Below, piece after piece: positions 1 through 11,053 of a DNA stretch of 64,000 nt (positions are counted from its first letter, which is position 1; every line of letters starts with the position of its first letter). Where the stretch lies: NCBI GenBank assembly GCA_025267735.1, contig CM046293.1, positions 13,354,560 to 13,418,559 of the forward strand, read 5' to 3'. Below the pieces are notes generated by a model, which saw only the letters and a program-made list of their open reading frames with translations, had not been told where the DNA came from and made no database searches. A program made the translations under genes and the position numbers. This DNA is from Mactra quadrangularis (taxonomy: Eukaryota; Mollusca; Bivalvia; Venerida; Mactridae).

Positions 1-960
1 CTTAGGACGTATCACCAAACTTGGATTGCATACTCACAGAATGAGTGATATCAATTTATCTAACAGATCTGATTCATGTTTTTAGAATACCTGTAAATTT
101 ATACAAATATGTGTTAATTTTAAAATACCTATTAAAGCTTGGCCAACGAATCAATTTTAGCATTAGAGAATGACCCCTCCTTGATGAGAAAACTACACCA
201 ATGTATGAAAATTGTTCAACAATATCTAGTTCATATCATTTTAATAGAATTTAGTATTCTCTGAAATCTTGCCTCTTTTTTGAAAATCATAACCTTAGTT
301 TTACTATTGTCTACCACTGATTTCCATAACTTACCATTATCTTCAAAAACGTTTATACTTAGTTGTAACTCGTCTCTACTATTAGCGAAATAACCATGTC
401 GTAATCATATAAAATGAAAACATGTTAAACATATCAACTTTAATGCCAGCATAACCATTACTGATAAGCATATCCTCGATTTCATTTAAAAAGTGCAAAT
501 AAGATAGGCGAAATGCAGTCCCCTTGTCTAACACCTACGTAACATGCAATCAGATTGGTCACTCACTTGATTATGTACTTTAACTCTAGATTTTACCGAT
601 GAATACATATATCTTATATATATTACCTTTTATACCCAGTTTTATTAGTTAAAAGCTTTAGTGAAGTCAATAAATGCACAAAATAACTATTTGCCAGTAT
701 TAAGAATGTGATTTATAATACAATGTTAAACAAAGATATCAAATGTTCCTAATTACTGTCCAACCAGTCAAACGGTCATTAAGAATTCTTGTAAATAGTT
801 TACTTAACATACATGTACTAAATAAAGTTTCGACCCTAGAATTGTTAACTTCATTTATACTACCATGTTTGTGTAAAGGTACAACTTCTAGAAAAATATC
901 CAACTAAATATCAAAAAAAAATATCAAAAAGAGATGATATGTATAGATACAAAGTATGCC
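1..960 (-). pseudogene. Decayed LINE reverse transcriptase, truncated by window edge
   Basis: Read on the minus strand across frameshifts and stops, this stretch gives the ordered blocks of a non-LTR reverse transcriptase. From high to low coordinates: a PLHKHGSINEVNN-like block near 841-908 (family form PxxKxGxxxxxxNYRGI), FIDFTKAF near 650-690, GVRQGDCISPILF near 490-536, a damaged YADD box reading roughly LYDYDMVI near 391-416, then a DNSKTKVMIF-like block near 285-330, and DKLISLIL near 25-60, matching the C-terminal 'LFDKLVxPILxYG' block. Such enzymes copy the element RNA into DNA at a nicked target. Several frameshifts and the lost YADD alanine/aspartate make it inactive. The EN domain is not seen. 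The subfamily (CR1/L2/RTE-like) is not resolved. Confidence 0.85.
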
Positions 961-1028
961 TTCCATGCATACAACACATATCAGGGCACCTGATTGTTAC
1001 TATTCAATTGTATAATAGCTAAGTTTAA

Positions 1029-1355
1029 GATAAACCAGCTAATGCGTTTCGTAATGTTGATATGGGAGCGTTACCATCTTGTAACAAGTGTTTAGTACAG
1101 CAAATCAAGAGATTTAATAACCTGGTAGCCATTCGGTAAAATGTCCACGATGCTGATCCTAACATACCTCTCGTTTCAGAACAATTTGGTCAGACGAATA
1201 ATGACGTGTATTTTGAACCTTTATGGTTTAAATGTAACGTTTTACAATCTCAGCTGTTCGATACCCTTGATAACGATAATGCTGACGAAGAACAAGATAA
1301 AGATATATCTACAGATGTTGATTTAGATAAAATCAAGGAGTGGATAGAGGCATAA
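1029..1355 (+). pseudogene. Unidentified coding relic, C-terminal part, one internal stop
   Basis: One frame is open from 1029 to a TAA at 1353-1355, apart from a single TAA at 1137-1139. The composition is protein-like: a CNKC motif before the internal stop, then a mixed segment (EQFGQTNNDVYFEPLWF), and an acidic tail ending KIKEWIEA. Low-complexity bias is absent and codons look used as in real genes. A possible splice acceptor (ctctcgtttcag) sits at 1169-1179, so the part after it could instead be a terminal exon. It lies head to head with the LINE relic on the other strand and is not its shadow, since the opposite strand has stops here. I do not recognise the family. Confidence 0.5.
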
Positions 1356-1429
1356 AACGATTGTTAAGATATTGGACATGTATAAATACATATATAAAAT
1401 AATAGGTTGTGTAATTTCTATTCGTTTGA

Positions 1430-1620
1430 CGTTTGTCGAATCATGCGGTTCAAGGTTCAGCCCCGGTTTTGGCTGGTCATACCTTCCTTGAAAAATTGAC
1501 TTATGGCCTTTAATCCTCAATATGTAGCACAGTTACCAGCTCCTTAGGGGGAAGGTAGGCACTTGTTAGAATAGGGTCCAGGAAAACTTTCTAAACGAGT
1601 TGGTCGATGTAAACTAATGA
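1430..1620 (+). repeat. SINE relic, same family as the 29.4-kb copy
   Basis: A degraded B-box (GGTTCAAGGTTCAG) is followed by 'GGTCATACCTTCCTTG' and later 'GTCCAGGAAAAC'. The 29.4-kb SINE has the same order: B-box, 'GGTCATACC', then 'GTCCAGGAAACC'. The tRNA head is mostly lost. Confidence 0.5.
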
Positions 1621-3325
1621 ACAAATATTATGTATAAGTTGGTTTTGGTTTTACGACACATTGTTATATAGTTTGGTCACTCTTTTATTAATACAAATAT
1701 TTTACTTAAACAGTCATTGAGTAACTAAAAGTATCTCGTTTTGACAGTTCTATGCATTAAATATGTTAGGGTAAGACGTTAAACCGATAAATGTTAAAGA
1801 AAGAAGTCTGGTAAAGTTGGTTAAATACGTCTGCCGCCGCACAAAACCTTTTAAAAAGTAATGATATACTGCGTAAAATCTAAATTACAAAATCATCTTC
1901 CTGCATAATTCTATTTCAGTAAAAGCAAATACAAAACATCAAAAATCTCTTAAATCTTATTATATTATTTCTTTATTCAACAGACCACCACTGCACAATA
2001 ACCTTCGTCTTCAAACGTTCTAATACGTGAACCACTGTTGTACTGCAAAACCGAAAAAAACCAGTGCTTTCAGCGCTTTGATTAAGAGTTCTTAACAATA
2101 TTCATGAAGGTATCGATGATAAATTTATTGATAACAGCAATAATGATATAAACACGAGTCTCAGATATAATTTAATATCAATATTGCAATCCTACCGTTA
2201 GATTTGAGCAAAAAAATCAAGTTTAATCACTAAATAGTAGTTCTTACTTGAAAATAGCGGTTGCTATAGAAACGGTTTTTACATACATAAATAGTACTTC
2301 TGTCATAAAAATAATTTTGAATATGATAGAGTAGACCTTCCTTAAATATTTTGTAAAAAATAAATGTATTATTTCTCCAAAATAGGGTTTGGAAAAATAA
2401 AATATATGCATGTAATTAAAAAAATCGATATTTTTCTGCATTTTTTTTTTGTTTTTCGGTTAATTTCATGAATTAAACTGCATTTTAGCGGATAGTTTTA
2501 CACATATTTCGAAAAGTCAGTGCCTCAGCTTTGATTTGACACTAATTATATTATTCTAGCTTAATGCTTGTTCAAGTTATTAATAACTTTACAAACACCG
2601 ACACTTTCGACAAAAAACAAGGGGTTGCCATGGAAACTGTGACATTTCAGGTAGTGCGCAAGAGTTTATTTTTGAGAACAACGCGGATTCTGATTCAGTG
2701 GACCCTAAGGAACAATTTAGCATAGGTGGCAAAAAGTCTAGAGGGGGGTGCACGGTGGACCCCTCTGGCCCCCGTACTATTATGTTTATGTTTTACTATA
2801 AGTTAACTTTTATTCTTTTGCTTGTGGAGACAATCAATGTTAAACAAGATTTGTTCAATGTTTCTACAAGCTTTGAATTCTCTGACTAGTAGAATTTTGT
2901 GAATTCGTGCCCAGCTCCGACCAAGACTTTTTTATGTAAAAGTATGAAACTGCTTGTGTCAAAAATGATCTAGTACTGGTTAGGAACATGTTTGTTGAGC
3001 TGCATACATTACTGTTTTGACTAGTGTACATGTCGTGAATCAAATGCAGTAAACTTTGAGTTTGATCAACAGACTTATTGTTATTTCAGCTATTTCGATA
3101 GAAAATCAAAGTACTGAAAGTACTGTTGGAAGGAATTTTTGAACGATTTTAGGAGTCCAAAGTTACTATTTCGATATCCATCATCATATCTCTATCATTC
3201 ATATAATAATTGAATGTGTTTCATATTAAATTTTACATGCATATTATGCTACTGATAGAGAAGTTGTATGTTTTGATTCATGGGCAGGGCATACTTTCGT
3301 GGAGCTATGCCATGAAATAATTTCT
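1621..3325. other. No gene seen; AT-rich
   Basis: No coding or repeat structure could be supported except an X-box-like palindrome, GTTGCCATGGAAAC, at 2634-2647, and a GC-rich patch at 2735-2780 rich in G and C runs. The patch recalls the fragment at 13.46 kb. Confidence 0.5.
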
Positions 3326-3475
3326 ACGGTCATTCTCCCTCCTACCACTGATTCTAAATCATTTTAATACGGCAGTGTTCAGTCACTGAATTGCATCTAG
3401 TAGTAATCCAGAGATTGAGTCTTTTCAGGAACAGGTGGATTGCTGGTCACGATGTAACCTAAACAATTTGTTGCC
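3326..3475 (+). repeat. Dispersed repeat family C, copy 1
   Basis: It starts 'ACGGTCATTCTCCCTCC', nearly identical to the start of the 15.87-kb copy, and contains the family's 'CAGGAAC...GGATTG...TCACGATGTAACC' 3' block. Other members are at 15.87, 16.41 and 30.0 kb (minus). One copy ends in GGCGTTAAACCCAAC, a tail typical of bivalve short repeats. Confidence 0.55.
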
Positions 3476-3483
3476 ATTGAGTT

Positions 3484-4458
3484 AAGGCCACAACAAATTG
3501 ATCACATGTTCTATGTATTTTGTTCTAAAGAATTTAGCTAAAGAGCAATTAAATTCTTTTTTCATATTTTGAATTTTGAGAAGAGAGCGAAAGCGAAGAA
3601 TAAATTTGTGCGGTTTCTAAGACATTTATTTACCATAAGTTAAAAAGAGCAGAAAAGGTATGGACTTTCTTATATAACATATAACCATATATCTATAGAC
3701 TATAGTGTAATCACGTAATAATTAGTTCTAGGTAATATAAAGCAAGTTAACAATTACTCTAGATGAAAATTCAATTGAATTTAAAACTAGTTAGAAGTAA
3801 GGTAGAAGAGGTTTACACCTTCATCAGTTCATACGGAAATATAACTTCATTTGTCTTTGGTATTACTTTTGTTAATACTAGACAACTACGAAGCACAGAT
3901 TACCCCGGTTCACTATTTGTGTATACAATGTAATTAGATTTTGGTAAATTATGCGAATGTCTAATAATATCACAAGAATTAAATCAAGCCTAATATGTTA
4001 TTTTGGGACATCAAAATTGTAGGAAATTCAATGTAAATTTTCTCCCTGTCCTATCTGCTCTCTATGGATCAATCTTTATATTTAACACTACAAAGACACG
4101 TATGACGTCACACATCAAGATAAGGTGTGTAGAGTGAGTAAATTTTCAGTTTACGGTCTAAGAGAGAGTGCAGTTATCATATTTCTGAACAATGGATTGT
4201 GTCATTGTAATTTCTAATGCCGTATGTTAGCAAGGATACATTACTGCTTTACCGTAACAGTGAAATTTTATGATTTATTTTGCTATTTAGAACTCAAATT
4301 TCTAATTTTTAGTTCAATTTCTACTTGGTCTAGTGTGAAAACTTCTGATTTTCCGAAATTTATTATGCGTCATTTTCAAGGTGCGGGCGCATTTTTTTTT
4401 TGGATTTTAAGGTGCAAGAAATCAGACGAACATAACGGTTAATTTGTTGCGGTCTATT
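3484..4458. mobile_element. Diverged long member of the AAGGCCACAACAA TIR family
   Basis: The left end, AAGGCCACAACAAATTGATC, matches the TIR of the compact 11.05-kb element and is preceded by TT (TTAAGGCC). The right end near 4412-4458 (AAGGTGCAAGAAATC, then AATTTGTTGCGGTCT) matches the right end of the same element with substitutions. Just inside the left end both have a 'GCGA..GCGAAGAA' segment. The interior of about 800 bp is absent from the short copy. The ORF within (4224-4442) shows no family features. Confidence 0.5.
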
Positions 4459-5058
4459 AAAAAAAACAAAAAACATTTATGGTACTCGCTCCGCGCTGTC
4501 ACTAAACCTCTACGAACACCCATCCAAAGATTAACCGTACATTTCGTTGCTTAACTTCGAAAAATGTCCAGCGCTCTACGCTCTCAAAGTAAACCCCTGC
4601 TGAGATAAACGCTCGTTAAAATTGTATATATATACAATCGTGTGGAAGATACTACTGCGCAATAATACTAAAAACTTCTTTCCGTGCACAGTTAGAAAGT
4701 TATTTGATTCACGTGTAAAAAACCCATTTAATATCATAATTTTAAGTATTTGTTGAAATTACTTTTTCAGCTTATCTACTTTTGATAGTACACATATTTT
4801 TCTGCTGCATTATTTCTTGATCGCATTGACTCATTGATTTCTATTGAGTTGAAGGTGTTGTTCGTTCTTTTTCAAATTTCCAAGAGCGCTGACATAGAAA
4901 GGAATTCAAAAGAATTCCTTCCAAAAAACAAACAACGATACGCTTTAATAATCTAACCACACCTCGTTGTTTTGCCTTGTTGTAACATGTTGAGTTTATT
5001 GAGCTGGACCCTCGTCACTTTGTCATTTATACTGGATTTAACGCCGTGTTGACACATT
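4459..5058. other. No gene seen
   Basis: AT-rich spacer. The only structure noted is the short palindrome GGAATTCAAAAGAATTCC near 4901. Confidence 0.4.
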
Positions 5059-5305
5059 TTGGTTATTTTACAGCATCCAGCCCATAACCTAGCTTGTCTG
5101 GACCCTTGTTTATAACCAGTACTCAACTACTCTTCCATAAGGCCGGAAACTTCTCCAGATGTATTATTAATGAAGGAAAATTGACATAATTGTCAAATTT
5201 TCATGGAAGGGTATAACTTCCTAGCGTGGAATTCGAACCCGTACATCTTTCGGAACACTAGATTCGAAATCCAGATGCGCTTACTGATCCGGGTTACTCA
5301 ATCCG
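5059..5305 (-). repeat. tRNA-headed SINE, family S1, copy 1
   Basis: On the minus strand the right end gives a tRNA-like head with a clear B-box, GGGTTCGAATTCC (plus 5226-5240). The body then contains 'TTCCATGAAAATTTGACAAT' and 'GGCCTTATGGAAGAG', and the tail matches 'GGACGCCGTAAAATGACC' of the 53.4-kb copy. Three copies in the window (here, 11.65 kb, 53.40 kb) share head, body and tail, all in minus orientation. The head is too degenerate to be a tRNA gene. Confidence 0.75.
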
Positions 5306-6010
5306 CCACTTATCCTGAGTAAATCACAGACACAATTGTTGGTTTGATATTTCTATCGAAGTTTTATGGATGTTATTCTGATATGCGAGGAAATTATTCA
5401 ACTAGTATGCGGGCATGTATTGACAATGACATAACCATAGTGGATAACCATTAGCAGCTTGCTGAATCATTTTAATTAAATTACTGTTATCTCATGCTGA
5501 GTATTCCTTTTAGTTTGAAATTGCAAGATGTGAAAAATGCAAACAAGTCAATCCTCAACAATTGAGATATTTATTTGATATTGTGTTTTTTCCTGCCTTT
5601 CGCATTATGACTTTTGATTACTGTTGCGCTGATTATTATGTTATCATTGTGGATGAAAACAAACCATTTAACGGTCTTCGAATTCAGCATTGTTAAAGAA
5701 TTCCATTCGGCCCGTAAAAAATCCATTTCGCTGGACCGATTTTTCAATTCTGATTAAAGTTTTTCGTGAAAACTGTTTCAATCAAAAATTCATTTCATTC
5801 AGATGCTTGCAACAGCCACAATTCAAGGATTAGTCTAGTAATGTGCATATCAAATTGAAATTTGATTGGCTGTCATACAATAATGCAAATCTAGAACGTG
5901 ATGTTGAACATGTTTCATTGATCTTGTAGCACACTATAACGAGCGAAACTTTCATACATTTGATAGTACTAATTAACTAGGGGACACAATGTTCATTTGT
6001 TACACGAATA
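5306..6010. other. No gene seen
   Basis: AT-rich spacer between the SINE and the mariner. No coding frame, TIR or tandem structure could be supported. Confidence 0.4.
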
Positions 6011-7395
6011 CGAGGGTTGATAAAAAATAAACCGGATTGTTTGAACCTTAAGCTGCATTGTGAGATAAGATAAATAAAAATGCATGTAAAAGTTAGAGGA
6101 GTTCATCTGCAATAAAATACTGAAAAAGGTACTGAAACATATTAACAAACAATGAAGATATAGTAATTTAAGTGAGTATATGTCTTAAGTCACGGAGCAC
6201 GGTAAAACGACGCTGATAACGTCGTTGACGTTGCGCTTTATCACATCATTTTCTTCGCTTCCTTACTGCCGATTGTGACTTGGTTTTGGGGAAGAATGAC
6301 TATGACCAGGTTTCATCTGTTGTTCTGATACGTCTAAGGAACTAATCCCTTTTCTTGATTCACCATAGAAGACAGACTCGTGATTCCTGCACTTGGCGGA
6401 CCAACTCAGTGTCTTTTAAGAGGTATGGGAACAAGTGCGCGTGCACCTGTTGTCAATAAACATGTTTGATTAAAGTAAACATTGAAACAAATAACGTACA
6501 AGATAATCATATAAAATAAATATCATTTATTGATAATATTTAGATGAATAATTTGAATTTAACATAAACTAAAATTGTCTCATAAAAAAGAAAATGTTAT
6601 ATTTTTACATGGTCATTATCATTATTAAATATATCGCATGATAAAAGAAAATTAATGTGTGCAAAATATTTTCATTTTGAATCCCTTGCAAGAAAAGTCT
6701 GTATGATACCGTAGCTCAAATCAATTTTGCCATTAACTCCCGAATGGACAACTGTCTGTCATTTGCCAGTGTGTGTGGCCACTGACGTTATCAACGTCGT
6801 TGTCTCTTATCTTTTTTCTCCCTCTTCTTTCTTTGATGTTGGCGTCAATATTTACTTCTCCAAATCGCCTTGACAATTGTATACGACTTTCTGCTATCTC
6901 CATGCTTTCCGAGCCTAGCTCCATTTTTTTACATGTTCGCGAGAGAGTTTTGCCTTTTTGCCGTAAAAACTTAATAATTGTCCTTATTTCAAGCATTTTC
7001 GTGAACGCCATTTGTACGTTAAGTTTTATTGTGCCAACGTTATTTAAACTGAGGTTGTTATAATATGCGCTGATCAAATGACGTCAAGTTTTGCAAATAC
7101 GTCAATAAATGAAGACGCAACGTTTTCCCAAATTTTTATGTACGCTGCATTTGTGTAAACAACACAAAGCATCTTTTAACAATTAATAAAACATCAAAAA
7201 ATTTGCTGCGCCGTGGCAGCGTTACCATGGTTTTTGGAAACGTAATTTTGAAGAAAAATGTACCCTTTTTTTATAGAAATTTTAAATCAACATTTTGTAT
7301 ATACATTGAAATTTTTATTGATGTATAGAAGTATTCATTTGAAGTAATACTTATTATTTGAGAGTAAAAATCCGGTTTATTTTTATCTACCCTCG
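6011..7395 (-). mobile_element. Mariner-like element with intact TIRs
   Basis: The ends are inverted: CGAGGGTTGATAAAAAATAA at 6011 and, on the opposite strand, CGAGGGTAGATAAAAATAAA ending at 7395. The match continues through ACCGGATT, giving about 27 bp. Both sides are flanked by TA (6009-6010, 7396-7397), the target-site duplication of Tc1/mariner elements. At 1385 bp it is near the usual length for a mariner, but the transposase is broken. Left of about 6660 no transposase could be recognised, and that part holds an inverted copy of the 'AACGACGxTGATAACGTC' segment at 6204-6222 versus 6784-6804. Confidence 0.88.
6665..7077 (-). pseudogene. Mariner transposase relic (N-terminal half)
   Basis: The minus-strand frame from 7077 starts a mariner-type N-terminal helix-turn-helix region (MLEIRTIIKFLRQKGKTL, then SRRFGEV and ERRGRKKIRDND). 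A frameshift near 6780 is followed in the next frame by LANDRQLSIRELMAKL and then LSYGIIQTFLARDSK. These match the 'LAxDRRLTVRELAEEL' and 'ISYGSVHxIL' blocks just before the catalytic domain. The DD(34)D core that cuts and joins DNA is not found, so the element cannot move itself. The 96-residue frame on the opposite strand (6773-7063) is a shadow. Confidence 0.8.
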
Positions 7396-7617
7396 TATTT
7401 CATTCACGGAGCCAGCCTGTAACATGGTTCATTATTAATCATTAAAGAAAATGATGAGGGGATTATAATTAATCAATCTTCTTAGCAATCAATGAAGGCT
7501 TGTGCTGTTCGTTACACGTAAATTGTTTTTGAATTGATATCTTCTGTATTTGCACGAAGCATGTCTATGGGAAAATTAAACAACCAAAACACAGGCATTT
7601 TTGAAAAGAGGGTCAAA
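7396..7617. other. No feature seen
   Basis: Short AT-rich spacer. The 62-residue minus frame at 7512-7700 has no support and runs into the tandem repeat. Confidence 0.4.
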
Positions 7618-7832
7618 AGATAAGAACACGGGATGCCCATAAATAAGGTGAGCTTTGCATTTCGTGTATTTTTTATAAACCGGCCAAGAGATACAAACAC
7701 GTGATGCCGTTGAAAGAGTCATGCTTTGTTTTTAGTGTTTATCTTTATACATCGGTTATGAGATAAGAACACAGGATGCCGTTGAATGAAATGTGCTTTG
7801 GTTTTTTCCGTACCACTAAGACCTTTCGTATT
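7618..7832. repeat. Three-unit tandem repeat, about 71-72 bp period
   Basis: Units start at 7618, 7689 and 7761 with AGATAAGAACACGGGATGCC, AGATACAAACACGTGATGCC and AGATAAGAACACAGGATGCC. Each continues with a 'GCTTTG...TTTTT' stretch. Units 2 and 3 share GTTGAA directly after GATGCC. The period is set by the start positions. Confidence 0.75.
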
Positions 7833-8520
7833 TGATATGTGACATCACCCGGTGAGTCAGGATCCTCTATAAAGGTTGTTTAAAATGCCCCTGGGGTCAA
7901 AATTGGCCCTGCCTTAGGGGTAAGATATGATATATTCTTGAAATCTAAAGAGAGAGCAACTCTCACTTGATAACATTTTATTATTTAATGTCAAGCATCA
8001 ATGAAATTAGAAATTTGGCCATGTATCTGTCATACGCGATAGAAAAAATATAAACAATCTTAGATGATATATGATAGATTTTTTATACTTTGAAGCAAAT
8101 AACTACACCATTTGTTTTCTTGATTAGAGTTATGTATGTACAGTACAATGAACTAATCCACGACAGGGGATGCTTAGGAACGACAATACAATGTAATATT
8201 TTGTGTCTTGTTTGAGTAATGGTAAAGCGGTCTACCATTACAAGCATGACTTACTTAAAGAGAGGTGGTTTATCCGCCACACTTATTTTGTTAAAATGAA
8301 TTGTACAAACTTTATTTTAAATACAACCCTACCTTTGGAATGGATTGTTTAATTTTAATGTTTATACAAACACGTAATATTTATTTATACGTACTATACT
8401 AGTATCATTGTCTATATATCCTATTTGTATGCTTTATATTTTATGTTGTAAAATGTTTATGGACCGGAGATCAGACTACCTAATAAATAAACTAAACTTC
8501 CTAAGTATAATACATAATAA
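7833..8520. other. No gene seen
   Basis: AT-rich. A short GC-richer patch, 'GCCCCTGGGGTCAAAATTGG', lies near 7890. No supported coding frame or repeat boundary. Confidence 0.4.
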
Positions 8521-8577
8521 ACGGCGCGACATAACCGTTCTGTGTCGATGCGCCGTAAAACCGAAACAAACAAACAT
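8521..8577 (+). repeat. Short repeat tail with hairpin (family F, copy 1)
   Basis: ACGGCGC and GCGCCGT enclose about 22 bp and form a small hairpin, followed by AAAACCGAAACAAACAAAC. The 26.05-kb copy has the same layout with a longer CAAA run. Such tails are typical of short retroposons in bivalve genomes. Confidence 0.7.
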
Positions 8578-8920
8578 AATATCAATTGACTTGAATGATC
8601 TATGGACAATTCCAAACGAACCTATACATTTATGAGACGCTATTACTTACTTCTAGTGTAAGAGAAGTAATGTTGAGGTTATTAAATGGAATAAAGTAGC
8701 CATCAAACTACATGCGTACATATAATGAAACTAAATAATAATGGAACAATTGGAAAAGCTTTTATCTCGTTATGCAACAAAAGTTGTTATTGAAATACAA
8801 GTATTAACATTTGGTATTAGAATCTCATATAAAGTTCATAAATCTCAATCTAAAGAATTATTTGATTACATATACTAAAGATGATTGAACCAGTAATATA
8901 TTCTAGTGAGTTTGGGCGGG

Positions 8921-9457
8921 GCAGGGCAGGGCAGGGCAGGGCAGGGCAGGGCAGGGCAGGGCAGGGCAGGGCAGGGCAGGGCAGGGCAGGGCAGGGCAGG
9001 GCAGGGCAGGGCAGGGCAGGGCAGGGCAGGGCAGGGCAGGGCAGGGCAGGGCAGGGCAGGGCAGGGCAGGGCAGGGCAGGGCAGGGCAGGGCAGGGCAGG
9101 GCAGGGCAGGGCAGGGCAGGGCAGGGCAGGGCAGGGCAGGGCAGGGCAGGGCAGGGCAGGGCAGGGCAGGGCAGGGCAGGGCAGGGCAGGGCAGGGCAGG
9201 GCAGGGCAGGGCAGGGCAGGGCAGGGCAGGGCAGGGCAGGGCAGGGCAGGGCAGGGCAGGGCAGGGCAGGGCAGGGCAGGGCAGGGCAGGGCAGGGCAGG
9301 GCAGGGCAGGGCAGGGCAGGGCAGGGCAGGGCAGGGCAGGGCAGGGCAGGGCAGGGCAGGGCAGGGCAGGGCAGGGCAGGGCAGGGCAGGGCAGGGCAGG
9401 GCAGGACAGGGCAGGGCAGGACAGGGCAGGGCAGGGCAGGGCAGGGCAGGGCAGGGC
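8921..9457 (+). repeat. (GCAGG)n pentamer array
   Basis: From 8921 to 9405 the sequence is a perfect GCAGG repeat, 97 units. A few ACAGG or GCAGA variants follow up to about 9457. Every unit junction makes a GGG run separated by CA, so the plus strand is a continuous G3N2 quadruplex motif. All six frames are open through it, which produces long Pro-Ala-Leu-Pro-Cys or Gly-Arg-Ala-Gly-Gln frames (8850-9692 minus, 8881-9519 plus and others). These are by-products of a 15-bp translation period and not genes. Confidence 0.98.
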
Positions 9458-9685
9458 AGAGCAGAGCAAAACAAAACATTATAGAGCAGAATAGATCAGA
9501 ACAAAACAGGGCAGAATAAAGCAGAACAGAGTAGGTCAGGGAAAGGCAAAGCAGGGCAAGACAGAACAGAGAAGAACAAATCAGGACAGAACAGGACAGA
9601 ACAGAACAAATTAGAACAGAGCAGAGCAGATAAGAAAAGAACAGGACTGACAGAAAACAATAGAACAGAACAAATACTTTATTTG
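9458..9685 (+). repeat. Degenerate continuation of the pentamer array
   Basis: The pentamer rhythm continues as ACAGA, GCAGA, ACAAA and ATAGA variants, ending at 'CAGAACAAATACTTTATTTG'. The 12.8-kb array ends at a closely similar 'CAGAACAAACCTTTATTTT'. Decay is on the right side only. The left edge at 8921 is abrupt. Confidence 0.85.
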
Positions 9686-10662
9686 GTCGCACCTAGATAC
9701 ATGGTGCATGAGAAATACAAATAAATTCATGTAAACATTGTGTATAATATATACCAGATTCAGAACACACTAATATATGGGGATGGAATATTAACACATT
9801 TTAATAGTTAAGTTAATTTAATACGGATCCCCAAAAATGACAGTCGAAAAGTTTACACTTCGTGTCTTTTGAGAAAAACATTACAAGCGACTAGCTTCCT
9901 TCGATATGCTTGATGCTTTTTGTCTCTTCGATAAAAATCTAGTGTCAATAACTAAAAACTTCTACGTATTACGCATTAATCGTTACGTCTTCATGGGATG
10001 TTTTTTATCAAATCGAGAAAAAGCAAGTTGACATGACGTGAAACTTTTAGATAAGTGGAGGCCTTGATACGTTTCCGTACATTAGATATGATTACATAAT
10101 AAATTATACATCGTACAGAATGACATCAGCTTATTCTTAGCTTTTTTATTCAGGGTCCACAGTCACGTGATCTACTACAATATCTAATGCGATCAACAAA
10201 TATTGTTTTCTGGCTGATTTCGGTTTTAAGATAAATAAAATCATTTAGCGTATAAAATAATGACTACCTTACTTTCTCCGAAAAATCCCATTTGATCCTA
10301 TAAGCATTGATCTTTAGCTCTTAATCTTCTGCACAAAAATTAATTCCAGTTGTAAATTAGGTCATGTGCAAGTGGTTTTAGAGAAAAATACCAACTCACA
10401 GACAAATGTGGGCATTTTTTACACAAAAAATGTACTGATTATTTTATGCTACTTTACATCCTATTTTGGCTGTTGAGTATTCATATTATCACAAAATCTC
10501 GTCACTAAATGACTTAAATAGATAGAACATTATAAATATGCCCATTTGCAACAGACTGTCTTTACCTTTATCATAAATGGCTATCCTTACTTGAATGATA
10601 ATCACTTGTTGTCATATGACTTGACTCAGTCACGTGACACCAACTGATCAATTATCACAACC
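9686..10662. other. No gene seen
   Basis: AT-rich spacer of about 1 kb. I found no coding frame, terminal repeats or tandem structure I could support. Confidence 0.4.
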
Positions 10663-10900
10663 CAGCAGCGTGTTCAATTATCCCGAACGTTCCGAAAAGT
10701 TCCGTAACGTTAGGTTCGGGACAACTCAACCCAAACACATCTCAACCCGAGAAAATTCAATACCTTACTAACGGTTTGAGTTGTCCCAACTTTGGCTTGA
10801 GTTATCCACGGCTTAAGTTATCCACGGGTTGAGTTGTCTTCGGGTTGAGTTCTCCCGTACCCGTAACGTTCGCTAACAGTCGTTACTGAACACGCTGCTG
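10663..10900. mobile_element. 238-bp MITE with CAGCAGCGTGTTCA ends
   Basis: A perfect 14-bp TIR, CAGCAGCGTGTTCA, is at 10663 and inverted at the right end (10887-10900). Subterminal repeats of the GGGTTGAGTT / AACTCAACCC type occur many times inside, as in hAT- or P-like elements whose transposase binds repeated sites. No coding capacity. No convincing target duplication in the flanks, so the superfamily is open. Confidence 0.78.
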
Positions 10901-11053
10901 AAGAAAACTGTGAAATTCGATCGAAATATTGAAAAAAGTATGTATTTTCTTCTGTGTACAATGGTACTTCATCCTCAAATTATTATTAATGGTTAAAGTG
11001 CTAATTTGTTATCCTAGAGATCCAAATACTCTTCAATTCTCCAATTTGTATAT

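Noticed and set aside
6773..7063. 96-residue plus-strand frame
   Set aside because: It lies antisense to the recognisable mariner transposase relic.
8921..9457. Pentamer array considered as a telomeric repeat
   Set aside because: Metazoan telomeres are normally TTAGGG. GCAGG is internal, flanked by unrelated sequence on both sides, and has related dispersed arrays.
8850..9692. Long Pro-Ala-Leu-Pro-Cys and Gly-Arg-Ala-Gly-Gln open frames on both strands
   Set aside because: They are translations of the GCAGG pentamer array. All frames are open because the repeat holds no stop codon. No start, splice or codon evidence.
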